Below are positions 1-7,082 of a DNA stretch of 17,781 bases, piece by piece (the first letter of the stretch is position 1; each line of letters begins with the position of its first letter). Under the pieces are notes generated by a model. That model worked only from the letters and a program-made list of their open reading frames with translations, searched no databases and was not told the origin of the DNA. This DNA is from DATLXH01 sp035576005 (GTDB taxonomy: Bacteria > Acidobacteriota > Thermoanaerobaculia > Gp7-AA8): positions 1-17,781 of the forward strand of contig DATLXH010000089.1 in assembly GCA_035576005.1 (NCBI GenBank). The letters run 5' to 3'. The position numbers were made by a program, and so were the translations under genes.

Positions 1-193
1 GGGCCACTTCAACTGCGGCGCAGTTGGTTCGGGCGCTCACAAATCAAGGTGCTCAAGTGGCATCCCCTTGGAAACTTCGCGTCAATCCCATGCTCCTACT
101 CATTCCCAACTGAGGATTTACCGTTGGAATGTCCGGCCACAGGGCGGGATGTCGCTATTGAATGGACGGAGCCGTGAGAATCCGGTAAATGAG
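1..193. other. Left-edge stretch with no supportable gene
   Basis: All three plus-strand frames are open at the window edge. The first closes at about 177, the third at about 110 and the second continues to 325. None gives a recognisable protein, and the second overlaps the better-supported minus-strand membrane protein. The tail of a gene that starts outside the window is possible but cannot be shown. No repeat or terminator hairpin stands out. Confidence 0.4.
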
Positions 194-430
194 CTACGGG
201 CGTTTTCGCAGGGTCACGAGGCCCCAGAAGCTGACGATCGCCCATGCTCCTTCCATCAGGATGAACCCGTACTGAACAGACTCGATCGCAGTAATCAGCA
301 ATGCAGTTCCGCCAAGGAAATTTAGGAGCTGATATGCAACGGTTTCCCGGTCCAGCTTCTTCATCTGATTCGCTACGAAGGCTGTCAGCACCAGGAGCGC
401 GCCCGTGATCGAAAGGATTTGATAAAACAC
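194..430 (-). CDS. Small CBU_0592-like integral membrane protein
   Basis: This is a short, very hydrophobic protein of about 78 residues. It begins with the segment FYQILSITGALLVLTAF, followed by a short basic loop (NQMKKLDRE), then two more hydrophobic stretches (YQLLNFLGGTALLITAI and FILMEGAWAIVSFWGLV) and a basic tail ending TLRKRP. Three membrane helices and this order of motifs match the small CBU_0592-type inner-membrane family, whose function is unknown. I place the start at the GTG at 430 because GGGAG sits about five bases upstream of it. An in-frame ATG at 457 would add nine polar residues and has no ribosome binding site. The gene is divergent from the peptidase to its right and has no operon partner in view. 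No biochemical role can be assigned. Confidence 0.72.
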   Translation of the reverse strand: MFYQILSITGALLVLTAFVANQMKKLDRETVAYQLLNFLGGTALLITAIESVQYGFILMEGAWAIVSFWGLVTLRKRP

Positions 431-486
431 GTGGTCTCCCTCGTTTTCTGAATGCAAGTGGAGCGTTGCAGACTACGTTACGGTTC

Positions 487-549
487 CCGGTGAGCAGTAG
501 AGCCGGTCCCGCTTAGAATGCAAGACTCTGCAAGACTTCAGCTCACCGG
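487..549. repeat. Nine-base inverted repeat ahead of the peptidase gene
   Basis: CCGGTGAGC at 487-495 is the exact reverse complement of GCTCACCGG at 541-549, with 45 bases between. It lies in the divergent intergenic region, just before the chosen start of the peptidase. It could be a leader hairpin or an operator, or chance. No clear -35/-10 pair is visible. Confidence 0.3.
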
Positions 550-583
550 CACTCGCGATCCCCGCCCGAAGGAAAACAGCCTG

Positions 584-3136
584 ATGAAACCGTGGTTCAC
601 TTCCGTCATCGTTCTCGCCGTTACCACCGTCGCACTGGCGCAACCTTCCGCGACGCCGCCGACCCCCGAGTCCTACCTCGGTTACAAGATCGGCGAGCGG
701 TTCACGCCGCATCATCGGATACTCGGCTACTTCGAAGAGCTCGCACGAACGTCCCCTCTCCTATCGATTGAGCGCTACGGCGAGACCTATGAGGGAAGGG
801 ATCTGACATACGCGGTGATCACGTCGCCCGCGAATCGCTCGAAGCTCGAGGAGATTCGCAAGCGATCGGTTGAGATTACGCGTCCCGATCTGACATCACC
901 CGAGCGCGCCAGGGAGATCGCGCGCACAGGCCCCGTCATCGTCTGGCTCGCGTTTGGAGTCCATGGAAACGAGTCATCTTCGAGTGAGGCTTCGCTCCTG
1001 GTCGCACGCCGGCTGCTCGAGAACGATCCTGAGATGGCCTCGATCCTCGAACGATCCGTGATCATCATCGACCCTCTCGAGAATCCTGATGGTCGGGAGC
1101 GGTACATCAACTGGTTCCGAGGCGCGCGCGGGAGCAACCCGAACCCGAGCCGCGAGGCGTCCGAGCACCAGGAGCCGTGGCCGGGTGGTCGCTTCAACCA
1201 CTACATGGTCGATATGAATCGAGACTGGGCGTGGCAATCGCAGCGGGAAACGCGTGCGCGTGTCGACGCCTACATGCACTGGAACCCTCAGGTCCTGGTC
1301 GACTTTCACGAGATGAGTCCGGAGTCGACCTACTTTTTCCCTCCCGACGCAGACCCCGTGAACGCGAATCTGCCAACGGCGATTCAGCCGTGGCTCGAGC
1401 GGTTCGGCAAAGCCAACGCGGAAGCGTTCGGCAAGAACGGCTGGCCGTTCTTCGTGAAAGAAACTTATGACCTCTTCTATCCTGGTTACGGCGATTCGTG
1501 GCCAGCACTGCGCGGAAGTATCGGAATGACGTACGAGATGGCGGGAGGAGGAAGAGCGGGGTCGGTCTATGAGCGGGAAGATGGGACTCAGGTCACACTC
1601 GCTGACCGGGCACTCCGACATTTCACTACGGCACTGGCGACAGTGCGCACTGCGACGGAAGGCCGCGAGGATCTCATCCTCTACACCTACAACGGGCTCC
1701 GTTCGGCCATGCTCGAAGGGAAGACCACATACCTGCTCCTTCCCGACTCGCCCAGCTTCAACCATCTCATCCAGACGCTGACGAGACAGGGGATCGAAGT
1801 CGGAACACTCAAAGACGCGACGTCGCTGAAAGTTTCGGCTCTCGATTCTGATCGCAGCGAAACACGACAGTTCCTTCCAGGCACGGCCGTGATCTCAACG
1901 GGACAACCGCTCGGCGCTCTCGTACAGGCGTTGCTCGAACGATCGCCTCTGCTGACCAAGGCGTTTATCGATTACCAGCGGGAACGCGTAAATGAGGACG
2001 AGCCCGATCAGTTCTATGACGTCACGTCGTGGTCTTTACCGATTGCCAGCAACGTCGAGACGTACGTCCTGAAAAATGCAGGAAAGCTCCCAGTCGACCG
2101 CTGGGTCGCTCCGACTCCCGCCACCTCGGTGAGATCCGCCCGGTTCGGGTATCTGATTCGCGGGACCGATCCGCGCGTTTACCACGCGGCAGGACTGATG
2201 CTGCAGTCGAAGGTTAAGTTCAGCGTCACGACAGAGACCTTCCGCATTGAGGGAGGAGAATTCCCCAGGGGCACCCTCCTGGTGATGAGGCAGAACAACA
2301 ACGCGCAGATCGATACGGTATTGAATTCGATCCTCGTGACATCGGGAGCGCAGGCACTGCCGATCGATAACGCCTGGAGCGGCGACACATCGTTTGGGTC
2401 TTCCAGGTTTCAGTTCGTGAAGGAGCCAAAGATCGCTCTGGTGAGCGGATCAGCCACGGGAGCCACTGCTTTCGGAGCACTCTGGTACACCCTCGACATC
2501 GATACCCCGATCCCGCACACGGTGATCCGGAGCGACAGAATGGAGTCGATCGACCTCAACCGGTTCAACGTGATCGTCATGCCTGATGGCGGGGGCTATG
2601 GCGACGCGTGGAAGAAGTCGACCGTGGACAAACTCACGGCATGGGTCAGGAACGGCGGAACGATCGTTGCCGTAAGTGGTGCTGCGGCATTTCTTCGTTC
2701 CAAGGATGTCGAGTTATCCAAGGTCAAGGAGTGGAGTGAGCCGAAGAAAAAGGATGACGAGCCGGTCACGGATTCCCGCTACAACGACTTCCGAATCTCG
2801 GGAGCAGCTCTCAGGACACGCATGAATCAGCGAAGCTATCTCACCTTCGGTCTCACACGGCCACCTGCTGTCATGATTGAAGGATCCAAGGCGCTGCTCG
2901 CACTCCCCCACCGCGTTGACAACGTCATCACAGTCGAAGAAACGAATCCGGTGGTGTCCGGGTTCGCATTTCCCGAGTCGATCGAGCGGATTAAGGGATC
3001 GCTCTACCTTGGAGACGAGAAGATTGGGCGCGGAAGCATCGTCACATTCGCGGACGAGCCGCACTTTCGCCTCTTCTGGCGCGGAACGCTCCCGATCTTT
3101 CTCAACGCGGTGCTGTATTCACCGTCGTTCAGGTAA
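584..3136 (+). CDS. Secreted M14-family zinc carboxypeptidase with C-terminal amidotransferase-like domain
   Basis: The protein is about 850 residues and is predicted to be exported. The ATG at 584 gives a clean signal peptide (MKPWFTSVIVLAVTTVALAQ) and has GAAGGA about ten bases upstream. The in-frame ATG at 518 would bury that signal, so I reject it. Residues about 40-370 form an M14 peptidase domain. The zinc ligands are H127 and E130 in the motif VHGNES and H242 in VDFHEM; the catalytic glutamate is E318 in MTYEMAGGG. All key residues are present, so activity as a metallocarboxypeptidase is expected. Residues about 615-715 look like a class I glutamine-amidotransferase or ThuA-like fold (IALVSGS, VIVMPDGGGYGD, VRNGGTIVAVSG), but no Cys-His-Glu triad is obvious, so that part is probably structural or ligand-binding. 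Substrates are probably extracellular peptides; the exact specificity is unknown. It stands alone, not in an operon. Confidence 0.9.
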   Translation: MKPWFTSVIVLAVTTVALAQPSATPPTPESYLGYKIGERFTPHHRILGYFEELARTSPLLSIERYGETYEGRDLTYAVITSPANRSKLEEIRKRSVEITRPDLTSPERAREIARTGPVIVWLAFGVHGNESSSSEASLLVARRLLENDPEMASILERSVIIIDPLENPDGRERYINWFRGARGSNPNPSREASEHQEPWPGGRFNHYMVDMNRDWAWQSQRETRARVDAYMHWNPQVLVDFHEMSPESTYFFPPDADPVNANLPTAIQPWLERFGKANAEAFGKNGWPFFVKETYDLFYPGYGDSWPALRGSIGMTYEMAGGGRAGSVYEREDGTQVTLADRALRHFTTALATVRTATEGREDLILYTYNGLRSAMLEGKTTYLLLPDSPSFNHLIQTLTRQGIEVGTLKDATSLKVSALDSDRSETRQFLPGTAVISTGQPLGALVQALLERSPLLTKAFIDYQRERVNEDEPDQFYDVTSWSLPIASNVETYVLKNAGKLPVDRWVAPTPATSVRSARFGYLIRGTDPRVYHAAGLMLQSKVKFSVTTETFRIEGGEFPRGTLLVMRQNNNAQIDTVLNSILVTSGAQALPIDNAWSGDTSFGSSRFQFVKEPKIALVSGSATGATAFGALWYTLDIDTPIPHTVIRSDRMESIDLNRFNVIVMPDGGGYGDAWKKSTVDKLTAWVRNGGTIVAVSGAAAFLRSKDVELSKVKEWSEPKKKDDEPVTDSRYNDFRISGAALRTRMNQRSYLTFGLTRPPAVMIEGSKALLALPHRVDNVITVEETNPVVSGFAFPESIERIKGSLYLGDEKIGRGSIVTFADEPHFRLFWRGTLPIFLNAVLYSPSFR

Positions 3137-3138
3137 GA

Positions 3139-3228
3139 AATGTAAGGACAGACACTCTTGTCTGTCGCCCTCGGCTCGGTCGACGCGCTTGGTGTAGGAC
3201 CGACAGACAAAAGTGTCTGTCCTACATT
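3139..3228. repeat. Inverted pair of GACAGACA palindromes
   Basis: Two palindromic units lie just after the peptidase stop. The left one is GACAGACA-CTCT-TGTCTGTC and the right one is GACAGACA-AAAG-TGTCTGTC. With their flanks (AATGTAAG on the left, CTACATT on the right) they are near-perfect reverse complements of one another, separated by about 33 bases. The region can fold as two small hairpins or as one long one. No T-tract follows, so it is not a classical terminator, though it may act as a 3'-end stabiliser. It looks like a dispersed REP-type element. Confidence 0.8.
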
Positions 3229-3273
3229 CAGCGCGTGTCGCGGCTGGCTCGATCGTTGTAACCTCGCATTCTC

Positions 3274-4104
3274 ATGTTTCGCAGACCTCCTGCTGTCGCC
3301 GGGACATTCTACGAAGACGACCCGAAACGACTTTTACTGCAGCTCGAAGCCTGTCTCCAGCTACCGTCTCCAGCTTCCCGGCGGCCCTTCATCGCGGCGG
3401 TTGTTCCTCACGCAGGACTCATGTACAGCGGCGGCGTTGCAGGCGCGTTCTATGGCGTCGCACAGATTCCGAAGCGCCTCATCATTCTCTGCCCCAACCA
3501 CACCGGTCTCGGCGAGCGGGCCGCAATCAACCTCGAGGGGAGCTGGGCCACTCCGCTCGGTGAGATGATGATCGACGTCGATCTCGCTCGTGCTCTAACG
3601 GCCGCCGCACCACTGCTGGTCAGTGACAGTCGCGCGCATGCTCGCGAGCACTCGCTGGAAGTACAGCTGCCGTTCCTTCAAAAGCTCGCGCCCTCCAGCA
3701 CTTTCGTACCAATCTGTCTGACCCTTCCCCGCTACCAGATGTGTCGCGACCTCGGAGAGGCGATCGCGACCGTAATCGCCGCGAGTCCTGAGGGCGAGAT
3801 CGGCATCCTGGCAAGCTCCGACCTGAACCATTACGAAAATCAGGCGACGACGATGCGCAAAGACGGGCTCGTCATCGATCGCATTCTCGACCTGGATCCC
3901 GAGGGACTATGGAACGCCGTCCTCGAGGAACAGATCTCGATGTGCGGCGTCATTCCAACCACGACGATGCTCGTTGCCGCAAAACGACTCGGCGCTGCAC
4001 ATGCGGAGTTGATCGAGCACTCGACCTCGGGAGATGTGAACGGCGACTACAATGCCGTAGTCGGCTACGCTTCGATCCTCATTTCCCGAGCAGCGTTACG
4101 ATAG
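3274..4104 (+). CDS. amrB: MEMO1-family protein (AmmeMemoRadiSam system protein B)
   Basis: This 276-residue protein is full length for the MEMO family. It opens with the signature RPPAVAGTFY. The metal-site residues of the family are visible: H46 in VVPHAGLMYSGG, H76 in CPNHTG and C224 in SMCGVIPTT. Two other family motifs, EHSLEVQLPF (H126) and SSDLNHYE (D183, H186), are also present. The fold is that of class III extradiol dioxygenases. In many prokaryotes it travels with an AMMECR1-domain protein and a radical SAM enzyme in a poorly understood system, but neither partner is in this window. The human homologue MEMO1 binds metal. The gene starts about 45 bases after the palindrome pair and has no clear ribosome binding site. 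It is followed 66 bases later by glgA, which may be co-transcribed. The family assignment is firm; the function is not known. Confidence 0.9.
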   Translation: MFRRPPAVAGTFYEDDPKRLLLQLEACLQLPSPASRRPFIAAVVPHAGLMYSGGVAGAFYGVAQIPKRLIILCPNHTGLGERAAINLEGSWATPLGEMMIDVDLARALTAAAPLLVSDSRAHAREHSLEVQLPFLQKLAPSSTFVPICLTLPRYQMCRDLGEAIATVIAASPEGEIGILASSDLNHYENQATTMRKDGLVIDRILDLDPEGLWNAVLEEQISMCGVIPTTTMLVAAKRLGAAHAELIEHSTSGDVNGDYNAVVGYASILISRAALR

Positions 4105-4170
4105 TTCGGCTCATGCCTAGGATCAACACCGATTCACCGGAAGCCGCATCGCGATAGTGAGTTCCAGATC

Positions 4171-5640
4171 ATGAACATCGTCTTCGTTTCCTCCGAGGTT
4201 TCTCCTTTCGCCAAGACGGGAGGGTTAGGAGACGTCTGCGGTGCCCTCCCCCGTGCGCTCGAGCGGCTTGGGCACCAGGTGACCATCTTTACCCCTCTTC
4301 ACCGGACCGCTCAACGCTACTGCGAGGTCAACGGAATCGAGCTTGTCCCGGTCACCGATTCGTTTCTCCTTCGATGGGCCGGCTGGGCGATCACCACGCG
4401 CCTGTTCCGAGCCCAGCTCCCCGGCTCCGACGTGCCGGTCATTTTCGTCGCGAGCGGTGATCTGTTCGATCGGGAGGCAATCTATTCGCCCTCAATTGAT
4501 GGACGTGATGACAACGTTTTCCGGTTCACCGTTTTTTGCCGCGCCGTGATCCGAGGATGCGAGTTACTCGACATCACCCCTGACATCGTCCACGCGCACG
4601 ACTGGCACACAGCACTGCTTCCCGTTTACCTCCACTCAGGGCTGCGAGGCGATCTCCATTTCGCCAAAGCTTCCTCAGTGTTCACGATCCACAATCTGAA
4701 CTACCAGGGTCGCGCGCCTTCGAACGACTTCAGTCAGCTGGGACTCTGGTCAGGTTACTGGGCAAGTGACTCTCTCGAGTACTTCGGCGAGCTGAACCTG
4801 ATGAAGGGTGGGATCGTGTTCGCCGACCGGGTGACGACCGTATCGCCAGGCTATGCGCGAGAGGTCCAATACCCTCAATTCGGCGCTGGGCTCGATGGGC
4901 TGCTTCGCGATCAATCGTGGAAGTTCAGCGGCATCCTCAATGGGATCGACGTTGAAGAGTGGAATCCCGCGACGGACGAACATCTCGCGGCCAACTTCTC
5001 TCCCGGTCGGATGAACGGGAAAACGATCTCCAAGAGAATGCTGAGCAAGGAGGCCGGAATCAAGTCGCGACCGAAGACTCCACTGCTCGCAGTGGTCTCG
5101 CGGTTCGCCGAGCAGAAAGGGCTCGACCTGGTCTTATCGGCAGGGGCGCAATTGATTACGGCAGGGGCGCAACTGCTGGTTCTTGGAACCGGTGATCGCG
5201 ATATCGAGGAGGGTTTCCGAGCGCTGGCCTCACGCTACCCCTCGGAGTGTGCCGTATGGCTTGGATTCGATGAAGGCCTCGCTCACCGCATCTACGCTGG
5301 TGCGGACATCCTGCTGATGCCGTCACGCTATGAGCCATGCGGACTGAATCAGATGTACGCACTCCATTATGGAACCCTCCCTGTGGTGCGCCTGACAGGC
5401 GGCCTTGCCGATACCGTAACTCCGTTCGATGGAACAAATCACGACCATGCGAATGGCTTCGGCTTTTACTCCACGAATGCGCAGGATCTATACCTTTCCA
5501 CATGGATCGCAATGCTGAATTACCGGGACTCCAGGCTCTGGAAACGTCTCCAGCAGCGCGGGATGGGCACCGATTTTTCGTGGGAGGCTTCAGCGCTCGA
5601 GTACGAGAAGGTCTATCGTCTCGCTGCTGCGCGTGGTTGA
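4171..5640 (+). CDS. glgA: Glycogen (starch) synthase, ADP-glucose type
   Basis: GlgA transfers glucose from ADP-glucose to the end of an alpha-1,4-glucan in the cytosol. The 489-residue length is typical. The N-terminal GT5 domain begins with VFVSSEVSPFAKTGGLGDV, where K15 and the GGL loop bind the sugar nucleotide. DIVHAHDWHTALLP and FTIHNLNYQG are further family motifs. The C-terminal Rossmann domain carries VSRFAEQKGLDL, then PSRYEPCGLNQMYALHYGT with the conserved catalytic-site glutamate E388, and TGGLADTV. All hallmarks are intact, so the enzyme should be active. The start gives the expected N-terminus; the ribosome binding site is weak. The neighbours are not other glycogen genes. A long inverted-repeat element begins 33 bases after the stop and may define the 3' end of the transcript. 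Confidence 0.96.
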   Translation: MNIVFVSSEVSPFAKTGGLGDVCGALPRALERLGHQVTIFTPLHRTAQRYCEVNGIELVPVTDSFLLRWAGWAITTRLFRAQLPGSDVPVIFVASGDLFDREAIYSPSIDGRDDNVFRFTVFCRAVIRGCELLDITPDIVHAHDWHTALLPVYLHSGLRGDLHFAKASSVFTIHNLNYQGRAPSNDFSQLGLWSGYWASDSLEYFGELNLMKGGIVFADRVTTVSPGYAREVQYPQFGAGLDGLLRDQSWKFSGILNGIDVEEWNPATDEHLAANFSPGRMNGKTISKRMLSKEAGIKSRPKTPLLAVVSRFAEQKGLDLVLSAGAQLITAGAQLLVLGTGDRDIEEGFRALASRYPSECAVWLGFDEGLAHRIYAGADILLMPSRYEPCGLNQMYALHYGTLPVVRLTGGLADTVTPFDGTNHDHANGFGFYSTNAQDLYLSTWIAMLNYRDSRLWKRLQQRGMGTDFSWEASALEYEKVYRLAAARG

Positions 5641-5673
5641 CCCGATTGACGTTTACGTGCCGCGAATCGCCTG

Positions 5674-5852
5674 GCCCGCATTTCTCACAGTCGTTCGTCG
5701 CCAGGCGGCGGAGAGTGGCTTGGATGCGAGGCGCAGGACGTTTCGTGACGAGGGCATAGTTGACACTATGTCGACGACCGAAACCGTTGTGCAACGAAGC
5801 AGACAGGCCGCTATCCGCTGCCTGGCGATGAACGACTGTGAGAAATGCGGGC
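5674..5852 (+). repeat. Long hairpin element, copy 1 (glgA-fRMsr gap)
   Basis: An imperfect palindrome of 179 bases spans nearly the whole glgA-fRMsr gap. The outer ends are GCCCGCATTTCTCACAG and its exact reverse complement. The centre is CATAGT-TGAC-ACTATG. The outer 49 bases of the two arms differ at only five places. This copy has TCGTTC after the terminal CACAG in both arms, where the other copies have ACCTTC or ACCTTT, so the arms changed together. It ends 13 bases before the fRMsr start codon and would form most of that gene's leader if transcription runs on from glgA. No open frame in it encodes a plausible protein. Confidence 0.88.
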
Positions 5853-5865
5853 TAAGCTCGCTGAT

Positions 5866-6339
5866 ATGAAAAAGCACGAGATTTACGAAGAAGCTCTCCG
5901 TGAGATTGAAGCGGTCTTCACCGACGAAGGCGGCTCTCATCTCGACGACATTGCAATGATGGCTACGATCAATGCCGTCCTTGTCGGCAGATTTCCTTCA
6001 TTTTTCTGGACCGGCTTCTACCGAGTCTGCGGAAACGTGCTGATCGTCGGACCGTACATCGGGACTGTTGGCTGCCTGGAGATCGCGTTCGGGAAGGGCG
6101 TTTGTGGGACGGTTGCCGCCGAGAAAAAGACACTGATTGTTCCTGACGTCACAAAGTTCCCGGGACACATTGCCTGCGATGCCAGATCGAAGTCTGAGAT
6201 CGTCGTTCCGGTGTTTGGTCCCCGCGGCGAACTGATCGCTGTTCTCGACGTCGACTCCGAGCAACTCGCTGCGTTCAATGATGACGACGCAGCGGGGCTG
6301 GAGAGAATCTGCGCGATCTTTGGGCGAGAGTCCATGTAG
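5866..6339 (+). CDS. msrC: Free methionine-(R)-sulfoxide reductase, GAF domain
   Basis: The enzyme reduces free methionine-R-sulfoxide to methionine, with electrons from thioredoxin-type donors, in the cytosol. From the ATG at 5866 the protein has 157 residues, a normal length, and consists of one GAF domain. The three cysteines used in the family are present with canonical spacing: C70 (VGCLEI), C80 (GKGVCGT) and C104 (GHIACDARSKSEIV). The latter motif and VLDVDS near the end are diagnostic. An in-frame ATG at 5845 would add seven residues encoded by the end of the neighbouring hairpin element; I prefer 5866. No good ribosome binding site precedes either start. The gene is flanked on both sides by copies of the same hairpin element (copy 1 upstream, copy 2 downstream), which is unusual. 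Confidence 0.93.
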   Translation: MKKHEIYEEALREIEAVFTDEGGSHLDDIAMMATINAVLVGRFPSFFWTGFYRVCGNVLIVGPYIGTVGCLEIAFGKGVCGTVAAEKKTLIVPDVTKFPGHIACDARSKSEIVVPVFGPRGELIAVLDVDSEQLAAFNDDDAAGLERICAIFGRESM

Positions 6340-6363
6340 CGAGACTCTCGCGAGACTGTGTCT

Positions 6364-6394
6364 TCCTCTCCGGCGGGGCGAAAGGAGAGGGGAG
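6364..6394. repeat. CCTCTCC...GGAGAGG repeat unit
   Basis: CCTCTCC and GGAGAGG flank a short GC-rich loop (GGCGGGGCGAAA) just after the fRMsr stop. It belongs to the family of dispersed CCCTCTCC/GGAGAGGG palindromes seen elsewhere in this window (14016-14039, 14372-14398 and the right edge). It can form a seven-pair hairpin and might mark the fRMsr 3' end. Confidence 0.6.
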
Positions 6395-6403
6395 AAAATT
6401 ATC

Positions 6404-6587
6404 TAGCCCGCATTTCTCACAGACCTTTGTCGTGAGACGGCGGAGAGTGGCTTGGATGCGAGGCGCACGGCGATTTTGCGACGAAGGCATAGTCGACACT
6501 ATGTCAAGAAGCGAAATTGCCGTGCAACGAAGCAGACAGGCCGCTATCCGTCGTCTCGCGGCGAAGGTCTGTGAGAAATGCGGGCTA
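6404..6587 (+). repeat. Long hairpin element, copy 2 (between convergent fRMsr and merR)
   Basis: This copy is bounded by TAGCCCGC at 6404 and GCGGGCTA at 6587. The outer 49 bases of its arms (from 6406) differ at seven places, six of which would be G-U pairs in plus-strand RNA. The centre is CATAGT-CGAC-ACTATG. Its internal arm sequence (GTGAGACGG left, complement of GCGAGACGA right) differs from copies 1 and 4 but matches itself. It fills the gap between two convergent genes and may serve as a two-way 3' boundary. The last three bases, CTA, are the merR stop codon (TAG) on the other strand. Confidence 0.9.
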
Positions 6588-6998
6588 GCGTCGGAGAAAA
6601 GTCAGCAGTTCTTTTAACTCTCCGCGAACGTTCTCCAGAGTCTTGCGGAGGCGAACATCCGGCTCCGCTCCAATGGGCTCTGGCGGAACCGACTCTGGCG
6701 GTCCGGGAGTCTTGTCCACTGCAACCGTCGCAGTCTCCGCAGTTCCGCTTTTGAGCTCGACATCAAGCTTCTTTTTCGCTCCAGCTATCGTGAAACCTTC
6801 CGAGTAGAGTAGCTGCTTGATGCGAAGAACAATCTCAACCTCGCGCTGCGAATAGAGACGCTGGCCCCCTCCGCTCTTGTTCGGAGCAAGAGGAGGAAAC
6901 TCCGTTTCCCAATAACGGAGCACGTACGGCTGCACCTCAGCCATCCGGCAGACTTCACCGATCTTGTAGCTCTTTTTTTCTTTCTGCTCTGGCGGCAT
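6585..6998 (-). CDS. MerR-family transcriptional regulator
   Basis: The N-terminal winged helix-turn-helix is clear: YKIGEVCRMAEVQPYVLRYW, then ETEFPPLAP and GGQRLYSQREVEIVLRIKQLL. This is followed by a linker and a C-terminal helix (LRKTLENVRGELKELLTFLRR) that probably dimerises. There is no cysteine-rich metal-binding loop at the C-terminus, so a metal sensor of the ZntR or CueR type is unlikely. The effector is unknown. The start is uncertain: ATG 6998 gives MPPEQKEKK, and an in-frame GTG at 7028 gives ten more residues; each has a purine-rich run directly abutting it. I use 6998. It is the last gene of a minus-strand series after the YfhO-like gene, 54-84 bases away depending on the start. 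The stop codon is formed by the edge of hairpin element copy 2. Confidence 0.85.
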   Translation of the reverse strand: MPPEQKEKKSYKIGEVCRMAEVQPYVLRYWETEFPPLAPNKSGGGQRLYSQREVEIVLRIKQLLYSEGFTIAGAKKKLDVELKSGTAETATVAVDKTPGPPESVPPEPIGAEPDVRLRKTLENVRGELKELLTFLRR

Positions 6999-7082
6999 CC
7001 TCTGGAAGTATACGTCGCCGCGCGTCACACCTCCGCCATGCGATACGCGCTCTTGAACCGGCGAAGTCTGGAAGGAATGCGG

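Noticed and set aside
68..325. An 85-codon plus-strand frame at the left end
   Set aside because: It lacks any motif and overlaps the minus-strand small membrane protein, which has a ribosome binding site, three hydrophobic helices and a family resemblance.
974..1765. A 263-codon open frame antisense to the M14 peptidase, and similar long frames opposite glgA, the YfhO-like gene and polX
   Set aside because: The sense proteins carry intact catalytic motifs; the antisense translations are rich in Arg/Ser/Pro with no domain signature, as expected for shadow frames.
5633..6617. Short open frames running through the hairpin elements (for example 5633-5869, 6275-6499, 6432-6617)
   Set aside because: The translations (MRGAGRF, DEGIVDTMS, QRSRQAAIR) recur only because the DNA repeat recurs, and open frames occur on both strands. 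Arm-to-arm covariation argues for DNA or RNA structure, not coding.
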